Shown: positions 11,734 to 22,945 of the stretch, one piece after another
Layout of the letters: each line of letters opens with the position of its first letter
How positions within the stretch are numbered: position 1 is the first letter of the stretch
From: Plantago ovata
Lineage: Eukaryota; Streptophyta; Magnoliopsida; Lamiales; Plantaginaceae
Direction: 5' to 3'
DNA length: 64,000 bases
NCBI GenBank assembly: GCA_028274465.1
Contig: CM051455.1
Location: 91,086,365-91,150,364 of the forward strand
Notes under the pieces: model-generated
What the model saw: only the letters and a program-made list of their open reading frames with translations
The model's database searches: none
Told to the model about the DNA's origin: nothing
Position numbers and translations under genes: made by a program

Positions 11734-11917
11734 GACACTAAGGAACCCAACAAGAGATCAAAGAAAAGAAAAGATGATGATGATACTCAAACTGCAGCTG
11801 ATCCTGTCCCCAAGAAAGCCAGAACAAAAACCTTCCCGAAGGAAGAAAACGACGGCTAGGAAGTCAATTCCGGTCGTTCACGAAATACAAAATGATGATA
11901 CAACAGTGGTTTCTGAA
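11734..11917 (+). pseudogene. Accessory ORF of element A, middle segment (between B and solo LTR C)
   Basis: Directly continues the frame broken at 6747. It encodes a Lys/Asp-rich stretch with two basic clusters (KRSKKRK and KKARTK) that look like a bipartite nuclear-localisation signal. A single-base frame change near 11850 (GAAGAAAACGACGG) separates the first part from KSIPVVHEIQ. The same frame change is present in the duplicate (59152-59335), so it predates the duplication. The segment ends at the TSD of solo LTR C. Confidence 0.6.
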
Positions 11918-13176
11918 TGATGACAGTGTTTTTTACACTATCATTCAAGTATTTTTTCACCAATTTAGCTATCCTCTTGCATGCATTTTAGTGCATTTTG
12001 TTAGAATAGTGTCACGTTTCCATTTCTTTTGTTCATTTCAAATTTTAGGTGGAAATCGCGTTTTTGGATGTAATTCATGGCGAAACGATGATGTTTCGGT
12101 GCAACCAGATCACCCGTGGTGTGTCAAGGAGTGCCGAGACGAGTTTCAAGGCCAAGAGATCAAGTTCGGAGCTCAAAACCGTGCAAGGGGCCGAATTCGA
12201 GGATCCAAAGGAGGAATTCCGCACGGGCCGCGTTCTGCCCGTGCGGGGCGCACCGCCGCGTACGGGGCGGTGCGCCGCGGAGCTTTCCGACAGCTCTATA
12301 TATATATCCCAAAATCTGCGATTTTACATATCTCTTATGATAATTTTCTAGACATAAACCCTAGAGCTTGTTCTGGGAATATTTTCTCTTAGATTGTTTG
12401 TAACTTGGCGACTTTGGAGCTAGAGGAGAGATTTGGACACCGTTTAATCTCACCTTGCTAGATCTTTGTGAGTTTTAGCCATTCACCGGAGATTGACAAA
12501 CTTTGGTGGTAACCTTGTATCTCACAATTCTGCTATTTATCTTCCAATTAAACATGTTTTCTTTCATTATTGCTTCAATTATGATTGTTTATCGTGTTAT
12601 TGATATGAGTAGCTAGGCATCTAGTTGGTGATAGTATATGAATTCGTAGCTAGGTTTCGTATTATGCATGATTGAGTTTCTGAATCTTTTACTTGTTTAA
12701 TTATCTTAATCCGATTCTTTGATCTCACTAAGCCATAAATCTTCGTAGAAAGGTGTTAGAAACATCAGGACAATTCAAGATCATCGATTCAATTATATAT
12801 AATTTGCAAGTACTTCTTGAACTAAGTATTAGTATAGATAGGAAGCTTTCAAAATACACGTCTGCAAACCTGTCTTTGGTGTTTGTAAATCGAATTACTT
12901 TTAAGACAGTACGCGTTGCACATTCATGCATGATTAGAACTTGATGCTTAGAACGAGCATACTATCACCAGCTTTCTCCATATCTTGTTAAGTAGAGTTA
13001 ATATAAATTTGTTTTCTGAAATTATATAGAGTTATTTAGTTAAAGCTAGTTTAGTCCCTAGAGATCGACACTCGAGGTCATCTTACCTCTGCACTACGTG
13101 TTTTGTGTAGTGTGAGTTGCCCTTTGGCTTAAAACAAATTTATTTGATTGTTCGAGTCTGACAATCTCGTTCATCA
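11918..13176 (+). mobile_element. Solo LTR C, Athila-type family 2
   Basis: 1259 bp from TGATGACAGTG to CTCGTTCATCA, flanked by CTGAA (11913-11917 and 13177-13181). The interrupted reading frame continues on both sides without a frame change once the TSD is counted once. It has the GC-rich palindrome array (about 12215-12282) just before TATATATATA (about 12297). The U5 block has GATCGACACTCGAGG and the CTGCACTACGTG...GTGTAGT hairpin. No internal region, so a solo LTR. Frames such as 11892-12392 run through it by chance. Confidence 0.93.
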
Positions 13177-13181
13177 CTGAA

Positions 13182-16100
13182 AAGCAAACCACTCTAGTAG
13201 TTAATGTAGAAGCACCTGTTGAAACTTCTACAAATCCAATCAATTTGGATATATCTACTGAAGAAAGACCACAAGGCAGTGGAAATGAAATTCCTTCCTT
13301 AGAAAGAATTGGCGATGTCTACATTGTAGATAATCTTGATGATACAACACCTGAGCCAGCAAGTGATATTGCTGCAGACCTAAGAAAGGCTGCACTTGCT
13401 GAAGTTGTTGCTAACAAAGAAACATGTGAAAAAGAAACAGTTGTTGAGACAGCAACTAGTCAAAGAAAAGAAGTTGCTGAAACAACAACTAGTGAAGAAA
13501 TAGTTGCTGAGACTGCAACTTCTCAAAATCCAGAGTTTGCTGAAACTCACCATGAAGCATCATTCGACGACGCATCTCATGATGCTGAGAATGCAAAACC
13601 TAGTTCACCTGTTCAAGAAACTAATTCAATAGAAAAGATCCAACTGGTATTTACTGATCTAAGCCAGCAAATGGATATGGAGATTGATGATAATTCCAAC
13701 AAGTCAGTAGATCTTTTCATGACCAGTAGTGAACTAAGAGGTCTAGATGTTTCTGCTCAACCTTTCCACTCAGTGACACTGGAGACTGTTGATAATACAC
13801 AACTTTCTCATTTAGAGCAAGAAAAGAAGTCTGCTGAAGATTTGGTCCCAGATAATGAAGAAGCAAACAATGTTGAAAGGATTGAGTCACCACCTGTCAT
13901 TCTTCAGCAGGTAGTTAACTCAAAAATAGGCAAAACTTCTTTATCTGATACTTTATCATTAGCTACTACTATTATTTCTTTACAAATTTCTCAAGATACA
14001 AGACAGAAGATTGTTGAAACTTCTACACCAGAATCTACAACTCCTGCTCAGCAGGTAGATGCAAATTTTGGTATACTAAGTTCAAAAACTTAGTACTTGT
14101 ATCTAACAAGGTGTTATTTCAGGATGAACAAAACAAGGAAGCTACTACAACTCCTATTGAATTGGAAGTAGTTTCTACACAACCAAGTGTGCAACATGAG
14201 CTTGTTGAGAACCAGCAGGTATTGCATGATACGGTTTTAGACTCTCAAACTACATTCCAAAACATTCCTAAAACTAACATTGGTTTTATTCCGGCTCAAA
14301 AGGAGATAAAAGAAGCAGTTCTCATCACAGAAGTCCATGAAGTTAGTTCAGATGAACTCTACTCAAACTTCAAAAGAAATACTTTGACCAGAGTTGCTAA
14401 GTCTGTCAGCAACTGGCAAAGATACAAGAGAATGGACTTCTCAGATCTTCACATCCATCTCTCCAATGAAATGAAGAGAAACTCTCTCATCAAGCTTGAG
14501 ACTTTCATTCACTCTATCATTCCTGAAGAGTTATCATATTCTCAGCAAATGAATGCTAATCTAGTTGTCACAATCAGAGAGAATATGAAAGCTAAGCTCA
14601 AGAGTGCCTCTCCAGCTGAACAAGTTGTGATTCTCAAAGGCTCCTTTGTGCCAGTGGTAGCTGATCCCCACAAAATCAATGAGGAAGAAGAGGTAAAAAG
14701 TCAAGCTATGTACAAACATCTTGAGTTGGTTATTCTAACTGATGATGGTGAAGAAGAGGAGGATGAGAATGTCCGAGAAGACTAGTGATGATGAATAAAA
14801 AGATTCAAAGGACATTAAGGACGAAGATGATGACAATCAAGGTCTTGGTCCAGATGCTGGTGGAGAAAAATCGACAGTTGCTGATAAAGAAGATCAAGCA
14901 CATGCTGAAGAAGTTGAGCAACCTCCCAACAAGCAACATGAATCTGCTACAACTGTTGTTGACCAATCCACTCCAGCAACTGAACAAGTTGTTGAGACTG
15001 AGGAAGAATATGCCAGAAAGCGGGCTGAAATGCCTAAAGGAAAAGACAAGCTTTCTGATGCCGAGAACATTTTGCTTGAAGCTCAGGTCACTGATCTAAA
15101 CCAAGAGAAAGATGAAATCTTCGATGAAGATTATCAAAGAGCAATGTCAAATAGTCTACAGATCAATGTGTCCAGAACACAACATTTAGATATTGCTCAA
15201 TCTTCAGGAGTAAAACATTTGGAAGAATCTTCCCTTCCACCTACTACTGGTGAAACTCCAGTTGTTGAGTCTCAAGAGTTGCTCTCAGCAACCAATCAAC
15301 TAAAAGAATCTGAGGCAAAAGACATTGGAGTCAAGGTTGCTGGCCTCGATGAACCTGATGAGGAAGAAGACTTATCAGATTTCTAAGCACATGAGGACGA
15401 AAAAGAAAAAGCGGTAGAAATTCCTCCAGCATCCATCAATTCTGATGAAGGAGATGATGAAAGAAGTCGGTTGCTGAGAAATGATGACCAGTTTGCCACT
15501 GAGCTAAAAGCTCACTCACTTACTCCCTCTATAGTGCCTTTCCCAAACGTTGAGGAATTCACACCAAGAATAAAGGCACTAATGGTTGTTCATAAAGCAT
15601 GCCAAGAAGAGGATGATGCACTGCTTGCTCAAAGTCCGCTCAATATTGAAAAGATACTGACTACTAAACCGAAACGCACTACTACTGTCACTATAGCTTA
15701 GAAAGACATAAGTCTACATCACAAGCGCTATGAAGATGATGTCAGTAAAGCACTCAAGCTTGCCAAAAGTGCATTAACAAAGGCCCAGGAAATTATGGAA
15801 GAAAAAGTCAACAATGAGCAAAGACATGAGGAGAATCTGGCTTTTATCAAAGAAGAACTGTCTAAGCTTACAACTGATCAGCAAGACATGATTCTTAAGT
15901 ACAACAACCTTCATACTCTTGCTGAAAATTGCAACGAGTTTATCTCTGCTCATATCAAACCGATGTTGCAATCCATGTCTAAGGGGGAAGATACACAGAA
16001 AAAGATGTCAAAAGACAAATCTTCTACTACTCCCTCTTCTACTCTACTGAAACTGCCTGGACCGCCACCTAGAGAACCTCTTGCTGACATAGAGCAAAGT

Positions 16101-17051
16101 TCGAAGAGAAAAGTTGAAATAGATTCTGAAAGAAGTTCAGCAAATCCAAAAAGGAGAAGAACTGCTGCTGATACTTCAGAAAACCGTCAACCTGATAGTC
16201 ATCAAGGAAATAATGATGATGATGATGATGACATAACTATTGCTCAGGTTATCAAAGCGAAACCCATCAATGCCATGACTCAATCTGGCAACACAAAATT
16301 GATATCCTCTGGTTCTTCAGCAAAGCACAAAGATAGTAATTCCAAGCAAAGAGGAAGGCAAAGAAGGGCCACTGAACAAGAGGCAAACAGAAGAAAAGCT
16401 CGGGAAGCTGTTGGCTTTGGTGTACAATACACGAAAACAAGCAACAAAGACACTACTAAAAGTGTAATCAGAAGATCACAAGGCTTTTTCATTCTAAAGC
16501 TTGAAGATCTCCTTGCAAATGATCGCTTCTCAAGACCAGTCCTTGAACAAATGGATAAATGGAATGTGATTAAGGTTGCATCCAAAGAAAGAGATCCTTG
16601 TCCACTGGATACCTTTGATGACAAAAAACTTTGGCTTGATGTTGAGGTTAAAACTAGAAGGATGGCTTTGTCAAAAGACATTAGAGATACGCCACCTTAT
16701 TTCAGGCCGATAGATGTCACTCATTACTATGATGATTTACTTAAAAAGTCAAAACCAAAGATGATGGTGAATCCATAAGAGCTCTTCTATGTGAGAAAAG
16801 AAGCTGCTGATGAGGACGTTAGATATCTGGAGAAAATCTATAAGAAGTACAATCTAAGTGATCTCCAAATCCGACATGCATGCTGCTGGGGACTTCACAT
16901 TTGGACTGAAGTATTAAAAAGACAAGATCCCTCAGCAGACCACAAGCTAATTTGCAGACTTGCAAGGGATATGCAACTTCAAGTCAGAAAGCTTCGTGAG
17001 ATTATGAAGCTGACTGTGAAGAATTCCCTAAGATTGCTGATGAAATCTTGA
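13182..17051 (+). pseudogene. Accessory ORF of element A, main segment: acidic/coiled-coil protein with two conserved helical regions
   Basis: Continues from 11917. The first part is Glu/Thr/Ala-rich with loose repeats (VAETATSQ-like). A likely intron (14055-14122) follows, then a compact region (NFKRNTLTRVAKSVSNWQRY, LIKLETFIHSIIPEEL). Frame changes and stops lie at about 14785, 15384-15386 (TAA), 15699-15701 (TAG, private to this copy) and about 16777-16779 (TAA). Between 15795 and 15990 the sequence predicts a coiled coil (EENLAFIKEELSKL). A basic/acidic linker with poly-Asp and RRKAREAVGF follows. The C-terminal globular part has LEDLLANDRFSRPVLEQMD and WLDVEVKTRRM, and a helical end (DLQIRHACCWGLHIW). 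With all segments the product would approach 1,600-1,700 residues, far longer than usual SIRE envelope-like ORFs. I do not recognise it. Confidence 0.55.
14055..14122 (+). other. Probable 68-nt intron in the accessory ORF
   Basis: Donor CAG/GTAGAT, an internal TACTAAG resembling a branch site, a T-rich 3' end and acceptor TTATTTCAG/GAT. The upstream frame and downstream frame differ by one base and an in-frame TAG lies inside. Removing exactly 68 nt (not a multiple of 3) joins them in phase 0. The duplicate copy conserves the same sites at about 61474-61541. The length is near the lower limit of plant introns. Confidence 0.6.
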
Positions 17052-17139
17052 AGGATGTTTACCAAGATTGCTTCTATATTTTTCTTAGATATTCTAGTCT
17101 TTACTTTTGATTGTTGTTTGCTAAGTTATCTTATGCTTT
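17052..17139 (+). other. Start of element A 3' UTR (continues at 39054)
   Basis: Short T-rich non-coding stretch after the last stop of the accessory frame. It is cut at 17139 by element D (TSD GCTTT, 17135-17139) and resumes at 39054. Confidence 0.7.
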
Positions 17140-19724
17140 TGTAACGGTACCGGTTTTGGAAACAAAATAATTTCTTGAAAAAGAAAATCAAAAATAACTT
17201 TAATAGCAACGGTCGGCAATTAATGCCAAAATAATCTTTGACGCGCACAACGCTAACAGAAATAAACAAATATCCAACAACAACTCAAGTTCAAAAGAAA
17301 CTACGAATGAAGATAGTAAAAGTTTATCTTCTTATTTGAAAAGAAACCCATGACACCCCAGACCCTTCTCTCAGTCGCAGGCATCCTAGTCACGCACATC
17401 CTCAGCAGCATCTAGAAGGAAGGAATTTTGAAAACAAAAGAGTGTGAGATAAAGGATCTCAGTGAGGTTCTAAGTTCAAAACAGAAAATAAACAGTTTTA
17501 AAATCAAAATCCTTTTCAGAAAAACGAGCAAGCAGAACAGAACACATATAACAGATTAACAGAACAGATATGTTGTAGACCGTTGGTGCAGCCCGCCTTA
17601 TTGCTCCTACTCCCAGAATGCCCTTATAACTCCCTCCAGAGGGTGCACAACTCCGGATAGAAACAGAAACCCCCGTGTATTTTGGGGAAACAGATCCTAC
17701 GACCCTAATAAACCTCAGCGACTTCTGCCTCGCGCCTAAAAGGGAATAGACTAGGCCATAATCAAGAAAACCCGACAGTCCTCTACTACCCAAGCCTACC
17801 TAATCACAACCTAATCGAACGGTCACACAGAAACAGAACAGATACAGAACAACAGATACAAATAATTAACACCGAGAGGTGTTCCTGCAGAAAGGTCAGT
17901 CCAGAGCAGAGTAGCAATAAACAGAAATGTAAAAGTCATACTTAGGACTTATACTTTTACGCAGAAGCATACAGTAAAACAGTATAAGCAATAGTACACG
18001 TTGTCACATATCCTTCCAGTTTTTCGCAAATAACAGGTTTAGGGGTGAACACTCACCTTAACTTGCGAGCAAAGACCTTCAACGAGTAAAGAGCTTTTAC
18101 GGGTTAACGAACAAAGGAGAACCTAACAAGAAAGTACTAAACATACTTTAGAAGTCGAACGGACGAAAGGAACAATGTTGAAAAAGGAATGGTAAAGACG
18201 GGGTTCGAACACGGGACCTCTAAGTTAGTCAAGTAAGAACCTAACCAACTAGGCTAGCAAGTTAAGTCAATACTAATTTACAAAAACAGAAACTAAGTTT
18301 GAAACATTTTCAGAAACTCTTTCGGTTTTCAGATTCCGGAAATTACCAAAATACCCTCAGTGGTAAATTGCAAAATAACCCTTTCTCAAAAACAGACAGT
18401 ACAAACAAACTAGAAGTTTTCCAAATACTTAACAGTCCTCACAGCATAAAAAGGTTTACGAGAAAAGCTTACTGTCAGTCAACTACGGTCAAAGGTAAAA
18501 CTGCAAAAAGGTCCTTTAGGTTTTTAGGTTTCCCAAATCAGTCCACAAAATTACAAAACAGTAACAACAAGGTCCAAAAGTGCTTTCGAGGTCAATCAGG
18601 AAAACAAAGTCAACCTACGAGGTCAATAAATTCACAAGTCCAGCAAACAGTAACTACAATCTAACAACCTAAGTCCCGGTTCTCGGTTCGAATCAAATAA
18701 CAAGGTCAGATCGATCAAGGTAAAATAGTCCAAGGTAAAAGTCCAAACAGAATACGAGAATACGAGAATACGAGTTTCGAATCAAGAGCAGCAGTAAAGG
18801 AACGAGATTTACCTTCGAATCGAAAAAAAAGGTTGAACAATCTGCAATTGAATAAATCGAAAGGAAAAAAAAAAGAATTAAATAAGATTCGAATCGAATT
18901 CGTAATCAAAATCGAATTCGAAACCGAAGGATAAAAGGAACCGAGATCTCTTACCGATCGAAACAGAAAAGACCGGCGGCGAACGAGATCGGAGCGGCAA
19001 GAGACAGACGGACAGCGACGCGATCGATCGGACTGATCGATCGAACTGATCGGCACGCGGCGGAGTAAACGGCGGCAACAGACAGCACCACGGCGCGACG
19101 AGCAGCGGACAGGACGGAGTGGATCGATCGATCGAACATGCAACAGAGCTCGCGGCGCGGTGGCGAAATAGGGCGGACGGAATGGCGACAAGGCGCACGG
19201 ATAGGTGCGGCGGCGCTGGACGGGACAGACGGAACGATCGAATGGATCGATCGACAACACCGATCGGCGGACGGCGGAAGCTTGCGGCGGCGGAGCGCGA
19301 AACGGACGGCGATGACGGAGCAGACGGCGGCGGAAACTCACGGCAGCAGCAAAGATCAACTCTCTTTTCTCTCTTTCTTCTTTCTTTTCTATTCTTTCTG
19401 TTCTTTCTCTCTAACTTGATTCACGGCTGAAGAGAATGGGGGGCTGGAAGACATTCTGACTAGGGTTAGGGTTTAGTCAAATAATGGGCCGGTCAAACAG
19501 GCTTTTGACTAGGTTCGGAAATTGGGCCAAACGAAAGAGCTAAACAGATCGGAAAGTCCAGCTCGATCCAAACTAAACGAAACGAACTAGCTTACGCGAA
19601 AATAATTAAATAATTATCGAATAAATAATTTACTCTGATAATTAATTAACTAAAACAAATAATTAAATAATAAAATAATAATTAAATAAATAATTAAATA
19701 ATTAAAAAAAGACGGGGTGTTACA
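17140..19724 (-). repeat. Element D 3' LTR (left)
   Basis: 2585 bp. Contains a tRNA-like pol III segment (18202-18256, minus), a GC-rich stretch with many GATCGATC-type words (about 18950-19320) and a CT-rich tract (about 19360-19415). A run of AATTAAATAA words precedes the terminus GACGGGGTGTTACA. Several long minus-strand frames here (for example 18715-19359) are Arg/Ser-rich by composition and are rejected as genes. Confidence 0.93.
18202..18256 (-). other. tRNA-like A box and B box within element D LTR
   Basis: Read on the minus strand, TAGCCTAGTTGG (18245-18256) resembles a pol III A box and GTTCGAACC (18202-18210) a B box. They span 55 nt, as in a tRNA gene or tRNA-derived SINE head. 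The rest does not fold as a clear tRNA. The other LTR has the same at 37532-37586. Inferred SINE remnant or pol III-like element. Confidence 0.45.
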
Positions 19725-19740
19725 CTCTTCCCCCCTTAAA
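19725..19740 (-). other. Element D polypurine tract
   Basis: Minus strand reads TTTTAAGGGGGGAAGAG-like sequence directly before the 3' LTR start TGTAACACC. A purine run in this place primes plus-strand DNA synthesis in LTR retrotransposons. Confidence 0.85.
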
Positions 19741-22363
19741 AGAATTTGGTTCCCAAATTCGCACCTGAAAAGTTGAAGACCTCGGGATACTGCCGGCGCA
19801 TGTCATCCTCGCTTTCCGAGGTTGCCTCCTCATACTGATGATTTCTCCACAGAACCTTTACTTGCTTGATTTGCCGATTACGGAGATGTTGTACTTTCTG
19901 GTCAAGAATACGAACCGGTTGCTCCACATACGACAAATCCTCCTCAATGGTCACTTCCTCGGGTTGAATCACGTGCGCCGAATCCGGATAATACTTCTTC
20001 AGTTGAGATACATGAAATACATTATGAATTCCAGTAATAGTAGTGGGCAGTTGCAACCGATAAGCCACAATGCCAACTCTCTCAATGATCTCGTATGGTC
20101 CAACATATCGAGGGTTCAGTTTAGCTCTACGACCCATACGAACAATTCCCTTTCTCGGAGATAGCTTGACAAAGACAAAATCACCAACTTCAAACTCCAG
20201 ATCTCGCCTACGATTATCGGCGTAACTCTTCTGTCGACTTTGAGCAGTTCTCAATCGGTCTCGGATAAGCCTAACCTTTTCCAAGGTTTCTTGTATCATC
20301 TCATTGAGAGTTCTCTCTCCAGCTACTAGTGTAGAAATTCGGTCCTCCAAATCCCAGTATAGTGGTGATCTACACTTCCGACCATACAGCGCCTCGAACG
20401 GTGCCATACCAATCGATGCTTGATAACTGTTGTTATAAGCATACTCCACCAATGGAAAATGCTGTGCCCAGCTTCCTTGGTGATCCAGCACACACAATCT
20501 CAGAACATCTTCTAAAGTTTGAATGGTTCTTTCGGATTGACCATCCGTCTGCGGATGTGCTGCGGTACTAAAATTCAACTTAGTACCTAGGCCTTCATGT
20601 ACTTGCTTCCAAAATCTCGAGACAAACTTCGGATCTCTATCAGAGACAATGCTCACTGGAGTGCCATGAAGCCTAATTATCTCATCGCGATAGACTTCGG
20701 CTAATTTCTCGGACGTGTAGGTGGTTTTAACAGGTAGAAAGTGTGCCGACTTTGTCAACCTGTCGACAATAACCCATACACTATCAAAACCACCCCTAGC
20801 TACCGGTAGACCAGTCACAAAATCCATAGTGATCATCTCCCATTTCCAATGTGGAATCTCGAGTGGTTGTAGCAAACCTCCCGGTTTCTGGTGCTCAGCC
20901 TTCACTTGCTGGCAGACCAAACAACTTTGCACAAACTGTGCAACATCTCGTTTCATATAGGTCCACCAGTAAACCTTCTTCAAATCCTCGTACATCTTGT
21001 TTCCTCCAGGATGCATCGAATACTTAGACTTATGAGCTTCCTCCAAAATTAGTCGTCTAAGCTCTTCATCAGAAGGCACACACAATCTACCCTGAAACCT
21101 TAGGGCTCCATTCTCATCAATAGAGAATTTCGCATTTCGAGGCTCGGTAATATGTGCCTTGATATCTTGAAGCTCTTCATCATGCTCTTGAGCCTCAAGA
21201 ATCTTTCCTGCCAACTCATACCTCAAAGTGATATTGGCGAACATAGACGACAATTTGGATACTTCGAGATTTGACACGTGTACCCTACGACTTAAGGCAT
21301 CAGCGACCACATTGGCCTTACCAGGATGATATCGAATGGTACAAGTGTAATCGCCCAGAAATTCCATCCATCGTCGTTGTCTCATGTTCAACTCCTTTTG
21401 GGTAAACACATACTTCAAGCTCTTATGATCCGTGAGGATAGTGAACTCAGAACCATAAAGATAGTGTCTCCACTTTCCTAAAGCAAAGACTATAGCAGCT
21501 AGCTCAAGGTCATGGGTTGGGTAATTTCTTTCATATGGCTTCAACTTCCTCGAAGCATATGCGATCACCTTTTCTCGTTGCATCAGTACACAACCCAAAC
21601 CTTCCTTTGAAGCATCCGTGTAGACTATAAAGTCGTTGGTCCCCTCGGGAAGAGCTAGTATAGGGACAGTGGTCAGTCTCTTCTTCAGCTCCTCGAAGCT
21701 TTCCTCACACTTGTCACTCCATACGAACTTAGGATTTTTCCCTGTTAAAGAGGACAAGGGTCCAACTATCTTCGAATAATCCTTCACAAAACGGTGATAG
21801 TAACCAGCCAAACCGAGAAAACTCCTCACTTCAGTGACAGATTCGGGTCTCTTCCAATTGACTATCGACTCAATCTTCGATGGGTCAACCTCCAAACCTT
21901 CTCCAGAGATAATGTGCCCTAAGAAGGCTACTTTATCTAGCCAAAATTCACACTTGCTGAATTTGGCATACAATTTGTTGTTTTGAAGAGTTTCCAAGAC
22001 AATTCGAAGATGTTTCTCATGATCCTCTTCAGATTTTGAGTAAATGAGAATGTCATCGATGAAAACAACAACAAACTGATCCAGCTGAAAAACTCGGTGC
22101 ATCAAATCCATGAACACAGCCGGGGCATTCGTAAGGCCAAACGGCATCACTACGAACTCGTAATGACCATACCTTGAGTTTAGGGCAGTCTTAGGTATGT
22201 CTTCTTCCCTCACCCTAACTTGATAATAGCCTTGTCGCAGATCAAGCTTTGAGTAAACCTTCGAACCTTCCAACTGATCGAAAAGTTCTTCAATACGGGG
22301 CAGGGGGTACTTGTTCTTGACAGTGACTTGGTTCAAGCCTCGATAGTCGATGCACATCCTCAT
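19736..22363 (-). CDS. pol: Element D pol: RT, RNase H, integrase and chromodomain
   Basis: 875 aa open frame. RT begins at [12 protein letters not shown] with the catalytic FIDD at about residues 101-104. RNase H has [11 protein letters not shown] and the LADALSRR-type end ([13 protein letters not shown]). The integrase zinc region ([20 protein letters not shown]) is followed by [16 protein letters not shown] and [11 protein letters not shown], which supply D, D and E. The C-terminus ([20 protein letters not shown], then [16 protein letters not shown]) fits the group II chromodomain of Tekay elements, which guides integration to heterochromatin. A Trp normally seen in the EEATWE motif reads Ser here. 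This frame lacks the RT N-terminus, which is lost to a TAG near 22389 and a frame change near 22540. The element is therefore probably inactive although most of pol is open. Confidence 0.9.
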   Translation of the reverse strand: MRMCIDYRGLNQVTVKNKYPLPRIEELFDQLEGSKVYSKLDLRQGYYQVRVREEDIPKTALNSRYGHYEFVVMPFGLTNAPAVFMDLMHRVFQLDQFVVVFIDDILIYSKSEEDHEKHLRIVLETLQNNKLYAKFSKCEFWLDKVAFLGHIISGEGLEVDPSKIESIVNWKRPESVTEVRSFLGLAGYYHRFVKDYSKIVGPLSSLTGKNPKFVWSDKCEESFEELKKRLTTVPILALPEGTNDFIVYTDASKEGLGCVLMQREKVIAYASRKLKPYERNYPTHDLELAAIVFALGKWRHYLYGSEFTILTDHKSLKYVFTQKELNMRQRRWMEFLGDYTCTIRYHPGKANVVADALSRRVHVSNLEVSKLSSMFANITLRYELAGKILEAQEHDEELQDIKAHITEPRNAKFSIDENGALRFQGRLCVPSDEELRRLILEEAHKSKYSMHPGGNKMYEDLKKVYWWTYMKRDVAQFVQSCLVCQQVKAEHQKPGGLLQPLEIPHWKWEMITMDFVTGLPVARGGFDSVWVIVDRLTKSAHFLPVKTTYTSEKLAEVYRDEIIRLHGTPVSIVSDRDPKFVSRFWKQVHEGLGTKLNFSTAAHPQTDGQSERTIQTLEDVLRLCVLDHQGSWAQHFPLVEYAYNNSYQASIGMAPFEALYGRKCRSPLYWDLEDRISTLVAGERTLNEMIQETLEKVRLIRDRLRTAQSRQKSYADNRRRDLEFEVGDFVFVKLSPRKGIVRMGRRAKLNPRYVGPYEIIERVGIVAYRLQLPTTITGIHNVFHVSQLKKYYPDSAHVIQPEEVTIEEDLSYVEQPVRILDQKVQHLRNRQIKQVKVLWRNHQYEEATSESEDDMRRQYPEVFNFSGANLGTKFF

Positions 22364-22433
22364 AGTACCATCCTTCTTCTTTACGAACTAGGTCTCACAA
22401 AACCGTTATCCACCAGATCTTGCAGTTGAGTCT

Positions 22434-22931
22434 TCAGCTCCTTAAGCTCAGCAGGTGCCATCCTATAAGGTGACTTTGATATTGGTGCAGTGCCAGGTAC
22501 CAGATCAATGCTAAACTCCACTTCTCGTTCAGGGGTACGGAATCCAGCTTCTCAGGGAAAACACCCTTGAACTCCTTAACCACCCTGACTTCCTCGGTTT
22601 TTGGCTGATCTTTGGGTTTATTGATCAGGTACGCCAAAAAGCAGGTAGCACCCTTCACGTACAACCTCCTAGCTTCCATGGCAGATAGTAGAAACTTCTC
22701 ATCCTTTCTCTTATCTCCTTTCCATACGACTTTCTCCTCTCCAGGTTTTCCCAGGGATATAGCCTTGGTTCGACAATCCAGTTGCGCGTAGTGCTCGGAC
22801 AGCCAATCCATACCCAGAATAACATCGTAGGTTGATAGAGGTAGAAATATAAGGTCAGCAGGGAAAGTTCTTCCTAGGATGGAAATCTCACATCGCTCGA
22901 CGAACTTCTTCGTGATTAGACTAGCTCCCAA
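22434..22931 (-). pseudogene. Element D protease and start of RT, frame-shifted
   Basis: Continues gag-pol in a different frame from gag (break near 22935-22945). It contains YDVILGMDWLSEHYA, the conserved C-terminal protease motif of Ty3/gypsy chromoviruses, then the protease-RT connector ([13 protein letters not shown]). The frame slips near 22540 into unrelated residues. The catalytic triad itself is in the end of the gag frame (FDPGATHSF). Confidence 0.8.
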
Positions 22932-22945
22932 AGGCGTACATACTT

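Noticed and set aside
18202..18256. A functional tRNA gene in the D LTR
   Set aside because: Only A-box and B-box-like words are present; no acceptor stem, anticodon stem or terminator consistent with a tRNA.
18715..19359. Long minus-strand Arg/Ser-rich frame in the left LTR of element D, with relatives at 37962-38680
   Set aside because: Product of GATCGATC/CGGCGG-rich composition inside an LTR; other frames of the same stretch are equally open and the right LTR version differs in frame and length.
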